A program made the position numbers and the translations under genes. The notes below the pieces were generated by a model. The model ran no database searches. It worked only from the letters and a program-made list of their open reading frames with translations, and had not been told where the DNA came from. This document shows, in pieces, positions 36,535 to 46,796 of a DNA stretch of 64,000 nucleotides. Numbering within the stretch: the first letter of the stretch is position 1; the number at the start of each line of letters is the position of its first letter. The stretch spans positions 1 through 64,000 of the forward strand of contig JAUCBJ010002904.1 of the NCBI GenBank assembly GCA_032718475.1, read 5' to 3'. This DNA is from Nemertoderma westbladi. Taxonomy: Eukaryota; Xenacoelomorpha; Nemertodermatida; Nemertodermatidae.

Positions 36535-39471
36535 TTATTGTTGAATGTAGTCATGGAAGGAGTTCAAGCCCTTTAGATTAGTGAGCAGCATACCAATCCA
36601 AAATCGTTCTGATTTTCTTAGTTTCTTTATTGTTTCTACGCAGTTGTCCCTTCTTGGTAATTGGTCAATCAAAATAAATTTCAAGTTTTTGGAGGATTTG
36701 TTGTGTTTTTCGATGAAATGCACTCCGATATTGCAACTTTTCACACCTTTTTTTATATGAGATTTATAATTTCCAAGCCTCTTCTTGAAATTGATTGTTG
36801 AGCCAACACCCTGTAAATTGCATTCTATGCAGATAGCTAAATATACTACATTTTCCGAGTAACAGTTTAATCGTTTGTTTATTTTAAAAGTCTTGCCTGT
36901 AGCTACACATTTGAAATGGTTGGTTTCAATTAAGTAATTTTCACAACAGTCACACTTTTTAGCGCTACAATTGTAACAACCAGGATTATCAATGCATGAT
37001 AATTGTTTGTATGGATTGGATGGTGCTAGAAGTTCTTTTAGGTTTGGGTTTCTTTTATATGCAACAATTATTTCGTTTCGTGGTAGTATTTTCCTTGCCA
37101 TTTCGTTTGACTCTAATATACCATAATGTTTATTGATAAGTCTTTTAAAGTTTGGAGCCATTGGGTTATACGTTGTTACTAAAACTGTTGGATTTTTAAT
37201 ACTTTTGTTTTTTCCTTTATAATTTCTTGCTTCCGATCTTTGCATGTTCCTAACTTCTTCAAAGACTGTATTTACATGATCTGCATTATGTCCACACTTA
37301 ATTAGGTGGTTCTTGTACACGTTACCTTGAGTCACGTAGTCTTTATCTTTTGTGTTAATTCTTTTCAACCTTAAGGCAACTCCTTTAGGAATTCCGTTGA
37401 TTTGGCATTTAGGGTGGGCAGATTTACTATTTAAATATATATGTGAATCTGTAGGTATACTATACACTGATGTTGTTAACTGATTATTTTCAATTGTTAT
37501 GTTTAGATCTAAAAAGTGTAACGATTTAGCACCTATATCCAGTGTAAACTTAAGTTTTGGATCCAATGTATTTAATAGCTTAAAGAATTCGAATAGACGC
37601 CTTTTTGAACCACGCCATATGGAGAATATATCGTCTCTGTATCTAAACCAACATCTTAATTCAGGGTATCTTTTTTTCTTGTTAATTACTTTTATATCAA
37701 TATCTCCTGCCACTATGTCAGCGTAAGAACAAGAATTTTTCGGTCCCATTGCAGTGCCGTCTGTTTGTATCCAAAACTCATTTTGATACTGTGATACGTT
37801 GTTTTTTAGGCAAATTTCCAATGCTTCAATAATGCAGTCAGAAGGTACATCAAACAAGTGTATATTTTCTTTTAATTTATTAGAAACTATATTGATCCCG
37901 TTTTTGTTGTCAATAGAAGGAAACATATTAATAATATCAAAACTAATCAATATATCATTATCTGCAATTTCATGTAAATTTAATTCATCTATTATTTCCA
38001 GCATGTGTGAGGTATCTTTTACCCGATGTGGTAATGTGTTAGCTATCTTTTTGCAGTATGTTTCTACAAATTGAGAAAGATTTTCTGTTGCGCTACCACA
38101 ACCTGATGTTATTACACGCGCAGGTGCTTGTTCTTTGTGTAGTTTTATTCTTGGATAATTTGTGCCCGGTGTAGGTTCAGAGTTTAATAAAATATAATTT
38201 ACCCATTTATTGCTTAGTCCAAGGTCTTTCCATTTTTCAGTCCAGTTTGTAATTTGGTTTAAAATTGTAAAACTCGGGTCTTTTTCAACTTTCTTAAATG
38301 ATCCACAATCCATTTGCTCTTTTAGTTTTTTGTTGTCTGTTTCCTTATCAATGAATACAAAAGAATTTCCTTTGTCTTGTAATCTCATAATATATTCCTT
38401 ATCATTTATGTTTGTTTTTCTAAATTTATTTAACGCTTCTCTTTCTTGAGGATCTATGTTGTCTCTTACTTTCTTTAACTTAGTATCTTTAAAAATATCT
38501 TTCTCAATACTGTCAAGAAATACTTCGATTGCTGGAATATTGCATTTTGGTGGATTTCGTGTTGATGCTATGTGTGGTGGAAATAATGAATTGTCAACTT
38601 TGTCTGCTGATTCTATATTAATTACTTCCATATTGTCTTTATAAAAAAACACTTTCCATAGCACTTTTCTTTTAAAATTTTGCCAATTTCTTTGTATATC
38701 ATCCCAATTGACACTCATTGGCTGTGGTACAAATGAAGGCCCCAAACTACATAATTTAATAAGTCCGGGATCAATTTTTTGTTCTGTTAAATTAAATACT
38801 TTTACGTTACTATTTGTTGTTACATTAACATTTCCAATGCTTTCATTTTCCTGTTCTAGAACATTTAAGGATTTCTCCAAATTTCCTAGACTTTCTTTAT
38901 TATTTTTTGACATAATATCATTTACTAATGATCTCATTTTATTTCTAAACACATTAATATTGTTGTCATTTACATATGAAAGGTTGTAAATACCATCACT
39001 ACTGTCTATACACATTTTACCGAACTTACATACGTACACGCCACATTGATAACTATTAAATTGTACTCTTTTTATTGGTGGTTCTATTATGATTTCGATG
39101 TCCAAAATGTTGTTTTTCAATGCCTCTTTTTTAATCCAATATTTTAAACTGTTTATAATCTTTATATTTTGTCCACCCATAGAATCTAAGTAAAATATTT
39201 TTCGCGATTTTGGTTTAAATATTACTAAAACCCAATGGTCACCATTCATAAGGACTGGGAAGTACAAACCATCGTAATTGAATATGTTTATTTTTGAAGT
39301 CCATTGTTTTATGGCATTGTATCCCCCACGTTCAGAGTTTAATATTTCAAAAAAATGTGTGTTGAATGTTCTGTTCAAAGTATTCGTGTTGCAATCGCAC
39401 CAATATCTAAGCAAACTTTCCAAAATATTGTCAGATAACCATCCCTCCTCTTTTAAACTGCCAATATCCAT
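36535..39471 (-). CDS. Penelope-like RT with N-terminal Ulp1 peptidase and GIY-YIG endonuclease
   Basis: One open frame of 978 codons from the ATG at 39469-39471. Residues about 8-190 are a Ulp1/C48 peptidase with His79 (GDHW), Asp96 (YLDSM), Gln137 and Cys143 (FNSYQCGVYVC). PLE-type RT lies at about 330-680: motif A ISFDIINMFPSID (about 510), motif B TDGTAMGPKNSCSYAD, motif C RYRDDIFSIW (about 610) and LHFLDLNI. Next come a Cys-rich linker (CYNCSAKKCDCCENY) and a GIY-YIG endonuclease (about 865-970), with VYLAIC..C, GVGST, FKKRLGNYKSHI and the catalytic Glu in SERFWIGML. Its GIY and YIG triplets are altered (VYL-AI, GVG). The gene is intact and has a truncated inverted partner at 43465. Ulp1 would cleave SUMO-like links or its own polyprotein; which one is unknown. 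The C-terminal enzyme would nick target DNA for priming. Confidence 0.9.
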   Translation of the reverse strand: MDIGSLKEEGWLSDNILESLLRYWCDCNTNTLNRTFNTHFFEILNSERGGYNAIKQWTSKINIFNYDGLYFPVLMNGDHWVLVIFKPKSRKIFYLDSMGGQNIKIINSLKYWIKKEALKNNILDIEIIIEPPIKRVQFNSYQCGVYVCKFGKMCIDSSDGIYNLSYVNDNNINVFRNKMRSLVNDIMSKNNKESLGNLEKSLNVLEQENESIGNVNVTTNSNVKVFNLTEQKIDPGLIKLCSLGPSFVPQPMSVNWDDIQRNWQNFKRKVLWKVFFYKDNMEVINIESADKVDNSLFPPHIASTRNPPKCNIPAIEVFLDSIEKDIFKDTKLKKVRDNIDPQEREALNKFRKTNINDKEYIMRLQDKGNSFVFIDKETDNKKLKEQMDCGSFKKVEKDPSFTILNQITNWTEKWKDLGLSNKWVNYILLNSEPTPGTNYPRIKLHKEQAPARVITSGCGSATENLSQFVETYCKKIANTLPHRVKDTSHMLEIIDELNLHEIADNDILISFDIINMFPSIDNKNGINIVSNKLKENIHLFDVPSDCIIEALEICLKNNVSQYQNEFWIQTDGTAMGPKNSCSYADIVAGDIDIKVINKKKRYPELRCWFRYRDDIFSIWRGSKRRLFEFFKLLNTLDPKLKFTLDIGAKSLHFLDLNITIENNQLTTSVYSIPTDSHIYLNSKSAHPKCQINGIPKGVALRLKRINTKDKDYVTQGNVYKNHLIKCGHNADHVNTVFEEVRNMQRSEARNYKGKNKSIKNPTVLVTTYNPMAPNFKRLINKHYGILESNEMARKILPRNEIIVAYKRNPNLKELLAPSNPYKQLSCIDNPGCYNCSAKKCDCCENYLIETNHFKCVATGKTFKINKRLNCYSENVVYLAICIECNLQGVGSTINFKKRLGNYKSHIKKGVKSCNIGVHFIEKHNKSSKNLKFILIDQLPRRDNCVETIKKLRKSERFWIGMLLTNLKGLNSFHDYIQQ

Positions 39472-39495
39472 TTCGTATAATGAACAATTGGAAAA

Positions 39496-40271
39496 ATGAA
39501 CAAGGAACAGCTGAGAAACCTCTTCGCGGTATACCGCGCCGCGGACCAGAAACGCCGTGACTCAACCGGTAATGGTACAGATCTCAATCTTACCAACTCA
39601 GGATTGAGTACCGGAACAGGTGCAGGTATAGAAAACAACTTAGCAGTCCGAATATTGCAAGAGATGCAGGAACTGAGGAAAGAAGTACAAATATCGAATC
39701 AGTTACAGGGGAAAGTCGAGGAATTGTCCGAGAAACTGGACTCTTAGGGATTATTCGTAACCAACAGAGTTTTATAGAAACGGTGGACAGTGAGCGACGC
39801 GAGAGAAATCTGATTATTACTGGGATTAAAGAAACATCTACCGACTCGGGAGGAGAAGGAGACAAGGAAAAGATCTTTGATGTAATTCAAGCTATGGGTT
39901 TAGGTGAAAGAATAACACAGGCAACTATCGCTAGAGAATGGACGATTCAGCGTCTCGGAAAAGAGAACTCCGGATCAAGGGATAGACCCAGGCCCATTCT
40001 GGCTGTTGTCCGCAACAGAGAGGATCGCAACGTTATTTTGAGTAACGCTAAGAAGTTGAAGGAGGCAGAGGCTCCATTCAAAACCACGTATCTAAAGAAG
40101 GATGTTCATCCAAGTATTAGGAAGGAGATGGGTCGCCTGCGTGCGCGAGAATATACGGAGAAGAAAAAGCCACAGAACGAGGGGTGCGAAATATACTTGG
40201 ATTATCGTGAGCGAGTGTTGAAGCGGGACGGTGTAATTATCGACAGATTCAACGCGGTCCTGAGCGCCTAG
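39496..40271 (+). CDS. LINE ORF1, coiled-coil RNA-binding protein (one frameshift)
   Basis: ATG at 39496. Residues about 45-85 are a heptad-like coiled coil (LQEMQELRKEVQ ... EELSEKL). A one-base shift near 39745 interrupts the frame, which then runs on as FIETVDSERRERNLIITGI, the start of the RRM-like fold of LINE ORF1 proteins. The C-terminal part has TYLKKDVHPSIRKEMGRLR and ends with TAG at 40269-40271. Known relatives form trimers that bind the element RNA and act as nucleic-acid chaperones. It is placed directly before ORF2 in the same reading frame. Confidence 0.75.
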
Positions 40272-43200
40272 CGGCGCGTAGGGCATGATAGACGTCTACG
40301 GATATGTTCGTGGAATGCTAGAGGAGTTTGTGACAAACTATTAGAACGTGACCGACTGGAATTTTTTAGTCAATTTGATTTAGTTTGGGTTCTTGAAACT
40401 AAGACAGCTGCAAAGATTTACTTACCGGGATTCGAGGGTGTCCAGAACACTTCCAAGAAGAACTCTAACCGCGGAGGAGTTGCTCTATTTATTAAAGACT
40501 ACCTACTACCACAGATTAAACGATTAGACTGCAAGACAGAAGGCTACATTGCTATAGAATTACTATGTCTCCCAGATTGCTTGTTAAGCGGCTGCTATAT
40601 TCCGCCCTTAGACTCGCCGTACTACGATCCGTTCCAACTCGCCCAGCTTCAGGCGCAACTACAGACAGGCGGCCAATCCGTTGTAGTTCTAGGGGATCTT
40701 AACGCTCGAGTTGGCGACGCTTCACCTCACCTAGATGTGCCTTACAGAAACATAGTCGACCGAGATGTAAACCGCCACGGGAAGGACGTGATCGCTATCT
40801 GTAAATCTACGAATTCTCTTATTTTAAACCATCTCGAATACAAAGGTAAACAGTTGGGAGGAAATCTTTCATACAGGATGGGAAATAAATGGGTTTCAGA
40901 AATCGATATAGGTGTAGCGAAGGGGCCTATTCTAAACTGTATCTCTCGCTGGGAAGTCGACCAGTCCGTAACCGGATCAGACCACGCCGCACTACTGCTC
41001 GACGTAGATTGCGGTTTGCAGGTCCCAGTTAGTGACCTAAAGAACCGCTCAGCACTCCTGGGCGTTTCAGGTAACCAAACAAAATCTGGTCTTGGGAACA
41101 GTACACACCACTCGAACGTCGATTGCGTCAAGTTCCACAATGTAATGGAGGAAGTCGAACCTCCGCTCCTGGTCGGTCTATCGCCGGAGGATGTAGATAC
41201 CACGCTGAAGGATTTAAATAACCTTATCGCCTCCAGTTCTAGAATAGCTCGCAATCCGGGCTGCAACACTAGATTCGATAAACGCAACAAATATACTAGG
41301 TGGGAAACCATTCTCGAAGGTAATGATCCTAAACAGATATGGCGGGCAATAAACTGGAAGGGCCAGCTGTACGACGGTAACGATAATCTCGCTCAGGACC
41401 AACCGCCCCCTAGCCAGTTTAAAGCTCACTTTGAATCTCTACTAAATCCCACAAGCGCCGTTCCGCTAAGCGCTGGAATCGATCCTGAGTTTGAATCGGC
41501 GCCGTATATACCGGAACTAGACGATAAGTTTACTCCACGCGAGCTTGCTGATACTCTAGCTGATATTAAGGTTAATAAAGCGTATTGGGGCAGTAGTTTA
41601 GGGTTAATATGCAAACTTCCAGGATCTTGGTTAATTTTTATGTTATCAATATTCAATGTAATATTTGAGTATGTACGATTCCCCCCAGCATGGTGTTACA
41701 GTAAACTGTTTGTGCTTTATAAGAATAGTGGGTCACGTATGGACTGCGGTAATTACCGTGGTATTAGTATTGTTGACTCATTCGCTAAGATTTATGATAT
41801 GCTTATAAATTCTAGGCTGCTTAGATGGGTCAATATTGACAGCTGTCAAGCGGGTGGTAGAAAGAACCGTGGGTGTACTGAACAAGTTGTTGCATTACGA
41901 TTATTAATTAATTATGCTATTTCTAAGAAGTGTAAATTATTTGTTATGTTTGTCGATTTTCGTAAAGCCTACGATCTGGTCCTCCGTAACAAACTGTTGA
42001 ATGTACTAAGGGAAGCAGGCTGTGGGAAACAATTACTCTACGCCATTAGGGCTATATATAGTTGTACAAAAATTGTGTTGAAAGATGCAGTAATTATATC
42101 TATTCTCGGTGTAAAACAAGGTGCATCAACAAGCGTAACTTTATTTTGTATGTATTTAAATCAGTTTGTTGTAAGGTTACGTGCAGCGTACAGTACAGAT
42201 GGTTTTTTGGGAGTTATACAGATATTGCTACTTATGGATGACTCAGTTATTCTGTCTACTACACGTAGCGCATGTGAAACAAAATTTCGTGTTCTAGCTG
42301 ATTATTGTGCAGATTACGGAATGACTATAAACCCCAAAAAGACAAACTTTATGGTTATTAATGGATCGGTGTCTGACCGGGTCCCCATAGAATATGGAGG
42401 AATTAAAGTTTCTAACTGTGCTACATACATTTATCTAGGCTCACCATTCTGTGAGAATGGTAAAATGTCCTCAGTGCTCAATGTACACGCAAGTCGGTGT
42501 ACCGATGCTGTTAATAAGTTTATTATTTTCTGTACGGTCAACGATTCAATGCCTTCCACTTGAAACTGAAAGTTTTCCAAGCTTGCCTATCAGCAGTACT
42601 GACATATGGGTGTGAGTCTTGGTTAACTAGAGATTTCAAGTCTATAGAGGTACTGTATATGAAAGCGATTAAGTCGTTGCTTGGGGTACGTAAAACTACT
42701 CCGAATGACGTCTGTTTGGTAGAACTCGGTATTAAACCGCTACGAGCCATTGTTGTCGAAGCTCAAAAGAAATTGTTCACAAAATACTCAAAATTAGCCG
42801 ACAGAGCTCTACCAATCACGCAAACTCTTGATTTATGTGCAAATGTGGTAGGAATACACGGATATACTATACTATCTGGTGCGTGCAATGAAGATATTTC
42901 TAACTACAATTTAGATTCTATTAGGCGTAGGATTCGTAGTAAGCCACCCACTGCGACTAAGTTTTGGTCATACTGTCATGATATTAACCCGGAGCTAACA
43001 GTACATACAATTTATCGTGATAATGTTAACTACATACCAGACTACCAGCGTAAAGCATTTACTCGTTTTAGGGTGTTTTCGCATGAGTTACGCCGTGAAA
43101 AGGGTAGATGGAGTAGTACTCCACCTGCCGAGCGTGTGTGTTCATGCGACCACATCTCAGTTCAGAACGAGGAACATGCAGCTATGATATGTTCTCGTAC

Positions 43201-43324
43201 TAGGGAACTACGTGGTCAATTTCGTTACGTTGGATATTCGTCTTTAGTAGATCTGTTTCGTTGCCAGGATACAAAACAACTGTGTTGCTTCATTGAAAAA
43301 GTATTAGACAAATTTAAATGTTAA
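40272..43324 (+). pseudogene. LINE ORF2: APE endonuclease and reverse transcriptase (one frameshift)
   Basis: It continues in the same frame as ORF1 right after the TAG. APE domain: ICSWNARGVCDKL (about 40302), LETKTAAK, NRGGVALFIKDY, VVLGDLNARVGD (about 40690) and GSDHAALLLD (about 40975). RT: RKNRGCTEQVVALR, motif A FVDFRKAYD (about 41955), motif B GVKQGASTSVTLF and motif C LLLMDDSVIL (MDD instead of the common ADD, about 42235). A frameshift at about 42560 is followed by the thumb (YGCESWLTRDF) and a C-terminal Cys/His cluster (CSCDHISVQNEEHAAMIC), to 43324. There is no ATG near its start. The clade is uncertain. Confidence 0.85.
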
Positions 43325-43464
43325 TCAGTAAATTAGTTGGACAAATATTGTGCTCTACCGTGTTATAATGTGAGTTAATTAATTAAGTTTGTTTTCAGTG
43401 TATTGTGTAATAATTATTGCTTTGTTTATCGAAAGTATTTGTCAATAAAATAATAATAATAATA

Positions 43465-45036
43465 ACATCAGGTTGTGGTAGCGCAACAGAAAATCTTTCT
43501 CAATTTGTAGAAACATACTGCAAAAAGATAGCTAACACATTACCACATCGGGTAAAAGATACCTCACACATGCTGGAAATAATAGACGAATTAAATTTAC
43601 ATGAAATTGCAGATAATGATATATTGATTAGTTTTGATATTATTAGTATGTTTCCTTCTATTGACAACAAAAACGGGATCAATATAGTTTCTAATAAATT
43701 AAAAGAAAATATACACTTGTTTGATGTACCTTCTGACTGCATTATTGAAGCATTGGAAATTTGCCTAAAAAACAACGTATCACAGTATCAAAATGAGTTT
43801 TGGATACAAACAGACGGCACTGCAATGGGACCGAAAAATTATTGTTCTTACGCTGACATAGTGGCAGGAGATATTGATATAAAAGTAAGAAAAAAAGATA
43901 CCCTGAATTAAGATGTTGGTTTAGATACAGAGACGATATATTCTCCATATGGCGTGGTTCAAAAAGGCGTCTATTCGAATTCTTTAAGCTATTAAATACA
44001 TTGGATCCAAAACTTAAGTTTACACTGGATATAGGTGCTAAATCGTTACACTTTTTAGATCTAAACATAACAATTGAAAATAATCAGTTAACAACATCAG
44101 TGTATAGTAAACCTACAGATTCACATATATATTTAAATAGTAAATCTGCCCACCCTAAATGCCAAATCAACGGAATTCCTAAAGGAGTTGCCTTAAGGTT
44201 GAAAAGAATTAACACAAAAGATAAAGACTACGTGACTCAAGGTAACGTGTACAAGAACCACCTAATTAAGTGTGGACATAATGCAGATCATGTAAATACA
44301 GTCTTTGAAGAAGTTAGGAACATGCAAAGATCGGAAGCAAGAAATTATAAAGGAAAAAACAAAAGTATTAAAAATCCAACAGTTTTAGTAACAACGTATA
44401 ACCCAATGGCTCCAAACTTTAAAATACTTATCAATAAACATTATGGTATATTAGAGTCAAACGAAATGGCAAGGAAAATACTACCACGAAACGAAATAAT
44501 TGTTTTATATAAAAGAAACCCAAACCTAAAAGAACTTCTAGCACCATCCAATCCATACAAACAATTATCATGCATTGATAATCCTGGTTGTTACAATTGT
44601 AGCGCTAAAAAGTGTGACTGTTGTGAAAATTACTTAATTGAAACCAACCATTTCAAATGTGTAGCTACAGGCAAGACTTTTAAAATAAACAAACGATTAA
44701 ACTGTTACTCGGAAAATGTAGTATATTTAGCTATCTGCATAGAATGCAATTTACAGGGTGTTGGCTCAACAATCAATTTCAAGAAGAGGCTTGGAAATTA
44801 TAAATCTCATATAAAAAAAAGGTGTGAAAAGTTGCAATATCGGCGTGCATTTCATCGAAAAACACAACAAATCCTCCAAAAACTTGAAATTTATTTTGAT
44901 TGACCAATTACCAAGAAGGGACAACTGCGTAGAAACAATAAAGAAACTAAGAAAATCAGAACGATTTTGGATTGGTATGCTGCTCACTAATATAAAGGGC
45001 TTGAACTCCTTCCATGACTACATTCAACAATAAAAA
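43465..45036 (+). pseudogene. 5'-truncated Penelope-like RT/GIY-YIG copy, plus strand
   Basis: Nearly identical, in opposite orientation, to the C-terminal 60 percent of the 36535-39471 gene. It starts at SGCGSATENLSQF just after the LINE tail, so Ulp1 and the N-terminal part of RT are absent. A small deletion near 43888 shifts the frame in RT after DIDIKV. The frame reopens at about 43915 with motif C and runs to 44903, where a one-base change in an A-run near 44818 shifts it again. The last part (SNIG... to the stop at 45031-45033) is readable. It is a dead partner of the left arm. Confidence 0.9.
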
Positions 45037-45257
45037 CTTTATTATATTAAGTCTAGGTTACCTTAACAACAAACTAAGAATTACGATATTCTATGTAAAC
45101 AAATTCAAATAAGAATAATAAAAAATAGATTTGATAAAGGCTATGCAATATAGCCGAAATATCATCTGTAGAATAAAAACATAACTTTTCTTAAATACAA
45201 GCAGTAGCATTTATTTCATTTGTCTTCATAATATATATAATATAACATATAATATAA
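45037..45257 (+). repeat. PLE 3' flank, inverted partner of 36297-36534
   Basis: It starts at the PLE stop and includes CTTTATTATATTAAGTCTAGG and a stem-loop GGCTAT-GCAAT-ATAGCC at about 45141-45157, bounded by TGATA and TATCA. It ends near GTAGCATTTATTTCATTTGTC. The same sequence in reverse complement is at 36320-36534. It holds no gene. Confidence 0.8.
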
Positions 45258-45440
45258 GTAAGTAAGTAATAAACACTAATATATATTGCACTAATCTACT
45301 AAATAATCGCTAAAATAACGTTCTACTAAATAAAATTAAAGAAAACGATTATAATAAAATTACATAATAATACATACATAAATATAAAATAATAAAAACA
45401 AATATAAAATAATATAGTCACACACCCACTCCAGACGCTG

Positions 45441-46190
45441 TCACATTGGGGAGTCCCTGGATGTTGGTTGGATTAGGGAGGTGGTCGTGGGAAGAGTATC
45501 TTGCCTTCCATAGTTTCCGGAGAGTTCCCTGTCTCTTTCCAGTAAACATAAATGACCAACTGGGCGATTGAGCTGCTGCGTCTCGAAGACAATTCCTGGT
45601 TTTTTAAAGTTAGGTCGCATGACGACGAGTTCTACAGATCGCACCAAACCATCATCTGAGATATGAGTCTCAATGATACGACCTGTCTGCCACCGCTTAC
45701 GTGGAATATCTGACTCCACAATAAGGACCATGTCTCCTGCGCTGACGTTTTCTTGCTGCGCAAACCACTTAGTTCGAAGTTGTAGCGTAGGCAGATAATG
45801 TTTTTCGAAATGGTCGCGAAACGACGGGATAACAACTGCATAAGTTGCCAAGTTTGCCGGCAGTATTCGTCTCCGTCCGTGATTTCCGATCGTGGTAGCA
45901 TGGCTATAGGTTTCTTCAGTAGGAAGTGCGCGGGTGTTAGCGCTTCCAGGGAATCGGGACTCGATGAGACTGGCATAAGTGGTCTCTCGTTGAGATAGGC
46001 GGCGATTTCCTCCATTAACATCCGCAAAAGTTCGTCGGTGAGATACGCGCGGCACGGCACTATAAAGTGAAATGCGGTCTTCACGCTCCTGATTAATCTC
46101 TCCCAACTTCCTCCCCACCAAGGGGCGACGGCGGCGTTGAAGGTCCAGCTAGAAGCTGTGGGGCGAGCCATGAAGTGAGTGAGCCTTAGC
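45441..46190 (-). pseudogene. BEL copy B integrase, C-terminal half
   Basis: Minus strand. It includes the integrase Glu region APWWGGSWERLIRSVK (about 46080-46130) and LTPAHFLLKKPIAMLP (about 45905-45950). Near 45870 the frame shifts to the segment FEKHYLPTLQLRTKWFAQQ, GDMVLIVESDIPRKRWQTGRI and VRSVELVV, the usual BEL/Pao integrase C-terminal domain, ending at 45441. The junction with the rest of pol is split by the insertion 46191-49643. Read across it, DDQLRLTHFMARP is continuous, which proves the insertion site. Confidence 0.9.
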
Positions 46191-46796
46191 GTAGGGGTAC
46201 CATTAATCAACCTGTCGTTCTGTCGCGTTTTTTTTCAGTATTTTATTTTAAACGTTAATAACTCGGCCAATCCTTGATGAAATCTATCCAAACTTGGTAC
46301 ACATGTTGTTTGGCAAAAGTTTGAAAATTTTCCAAGTAGAATTTGCGTGGGGTCTTCGTGCAGCATCAGTGTAACTGTTATTGCAGTTATAATAAATTTA
46401 TTTATCCAAATTTAAATGCGTTAAATTATTATTACTGTAGGATAAATCAGCTGGTTTTTCTGACAAATTTTGCAATACATTGGGGTTGTCTGCATGTACC
46501 ATGTGTACCGGTACTGTCAGGCTGTACTCTGAATCGAGAATCCTGCAATCAGTCAATACTGCAATACTGGTCAGCCGGTACCATACACTGCAGACATGCC
46601 ATATCATGTAATCTAATTAACCCCGGCAACCCTTGCGGTGATTAAAGTTTAGGCCTAATTAGCCCAGTACCGGCACCGGTAATAATAATATAATAGTTTA
46701 GATAGTTACCGCTAATCATTCAGTCATTGCTGCATTGGCACGGTACACCGTACAGCCGTATTGCTGTACTGCCGTTGTCAGTTGTAGTGCGCACCG

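Larger units (their letters stand above)
39480..43464 (+). mobile_element. APE-type non-LTR retrotransposon (LINE) inside the PLE pair
   Basis: Two consecutive ORFs (39496-40271 and 40272-43324), about 140 bp of 3' region and a (TAA)n tail ending at 43464 make a near-complete LINE. Its 5' edge abuts the first codon region of the minus-strand PLE. Its tail abuts the middle of the plus-strand PLE (ATCAGGTTGTGG). I see no target duplication, so the junctions are not those of a simple insertion into one PLE copy. Confidence 0.8.
36266..45257. mobile_element. Penelope-like composite: inverted PLE pair flanking a LINE
   Basis: Inserted in the BEL spacer. Host sequence stops at CTCGCCGT (36265) and resumes at AGTAAGTAATAAACAC (about 45258), as shown by the uninterrupted copy A at 3690-3740. 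The left arm is a full PLE on the minus strand (gene 36535-39471). The right arm is a 5'-truncated PLE on the plus strand (43465-45036). Both share the same 3' flank (36297-36534 against 45037-45230, inverted). An APE-type LINE lies between them. The edges are AT-rich (ATATAAT)n, so exact breakpoints and target duplication are uncertain. Confidence 0.8.

Noticed and set aside
45130-45175. Hammerhead ribozyme in the PLE 3' flank (GGCTAT-GCAAT-ATAGCC followed by GAAA)
   Set aside because: The stem and GAAA fit stem II, but the first core reads TTGATAA instead of CTGANGA and no stem I can be formed. The flanking TGATA and TATCA pair with each other, so it is better read as a simple extended hairpin.
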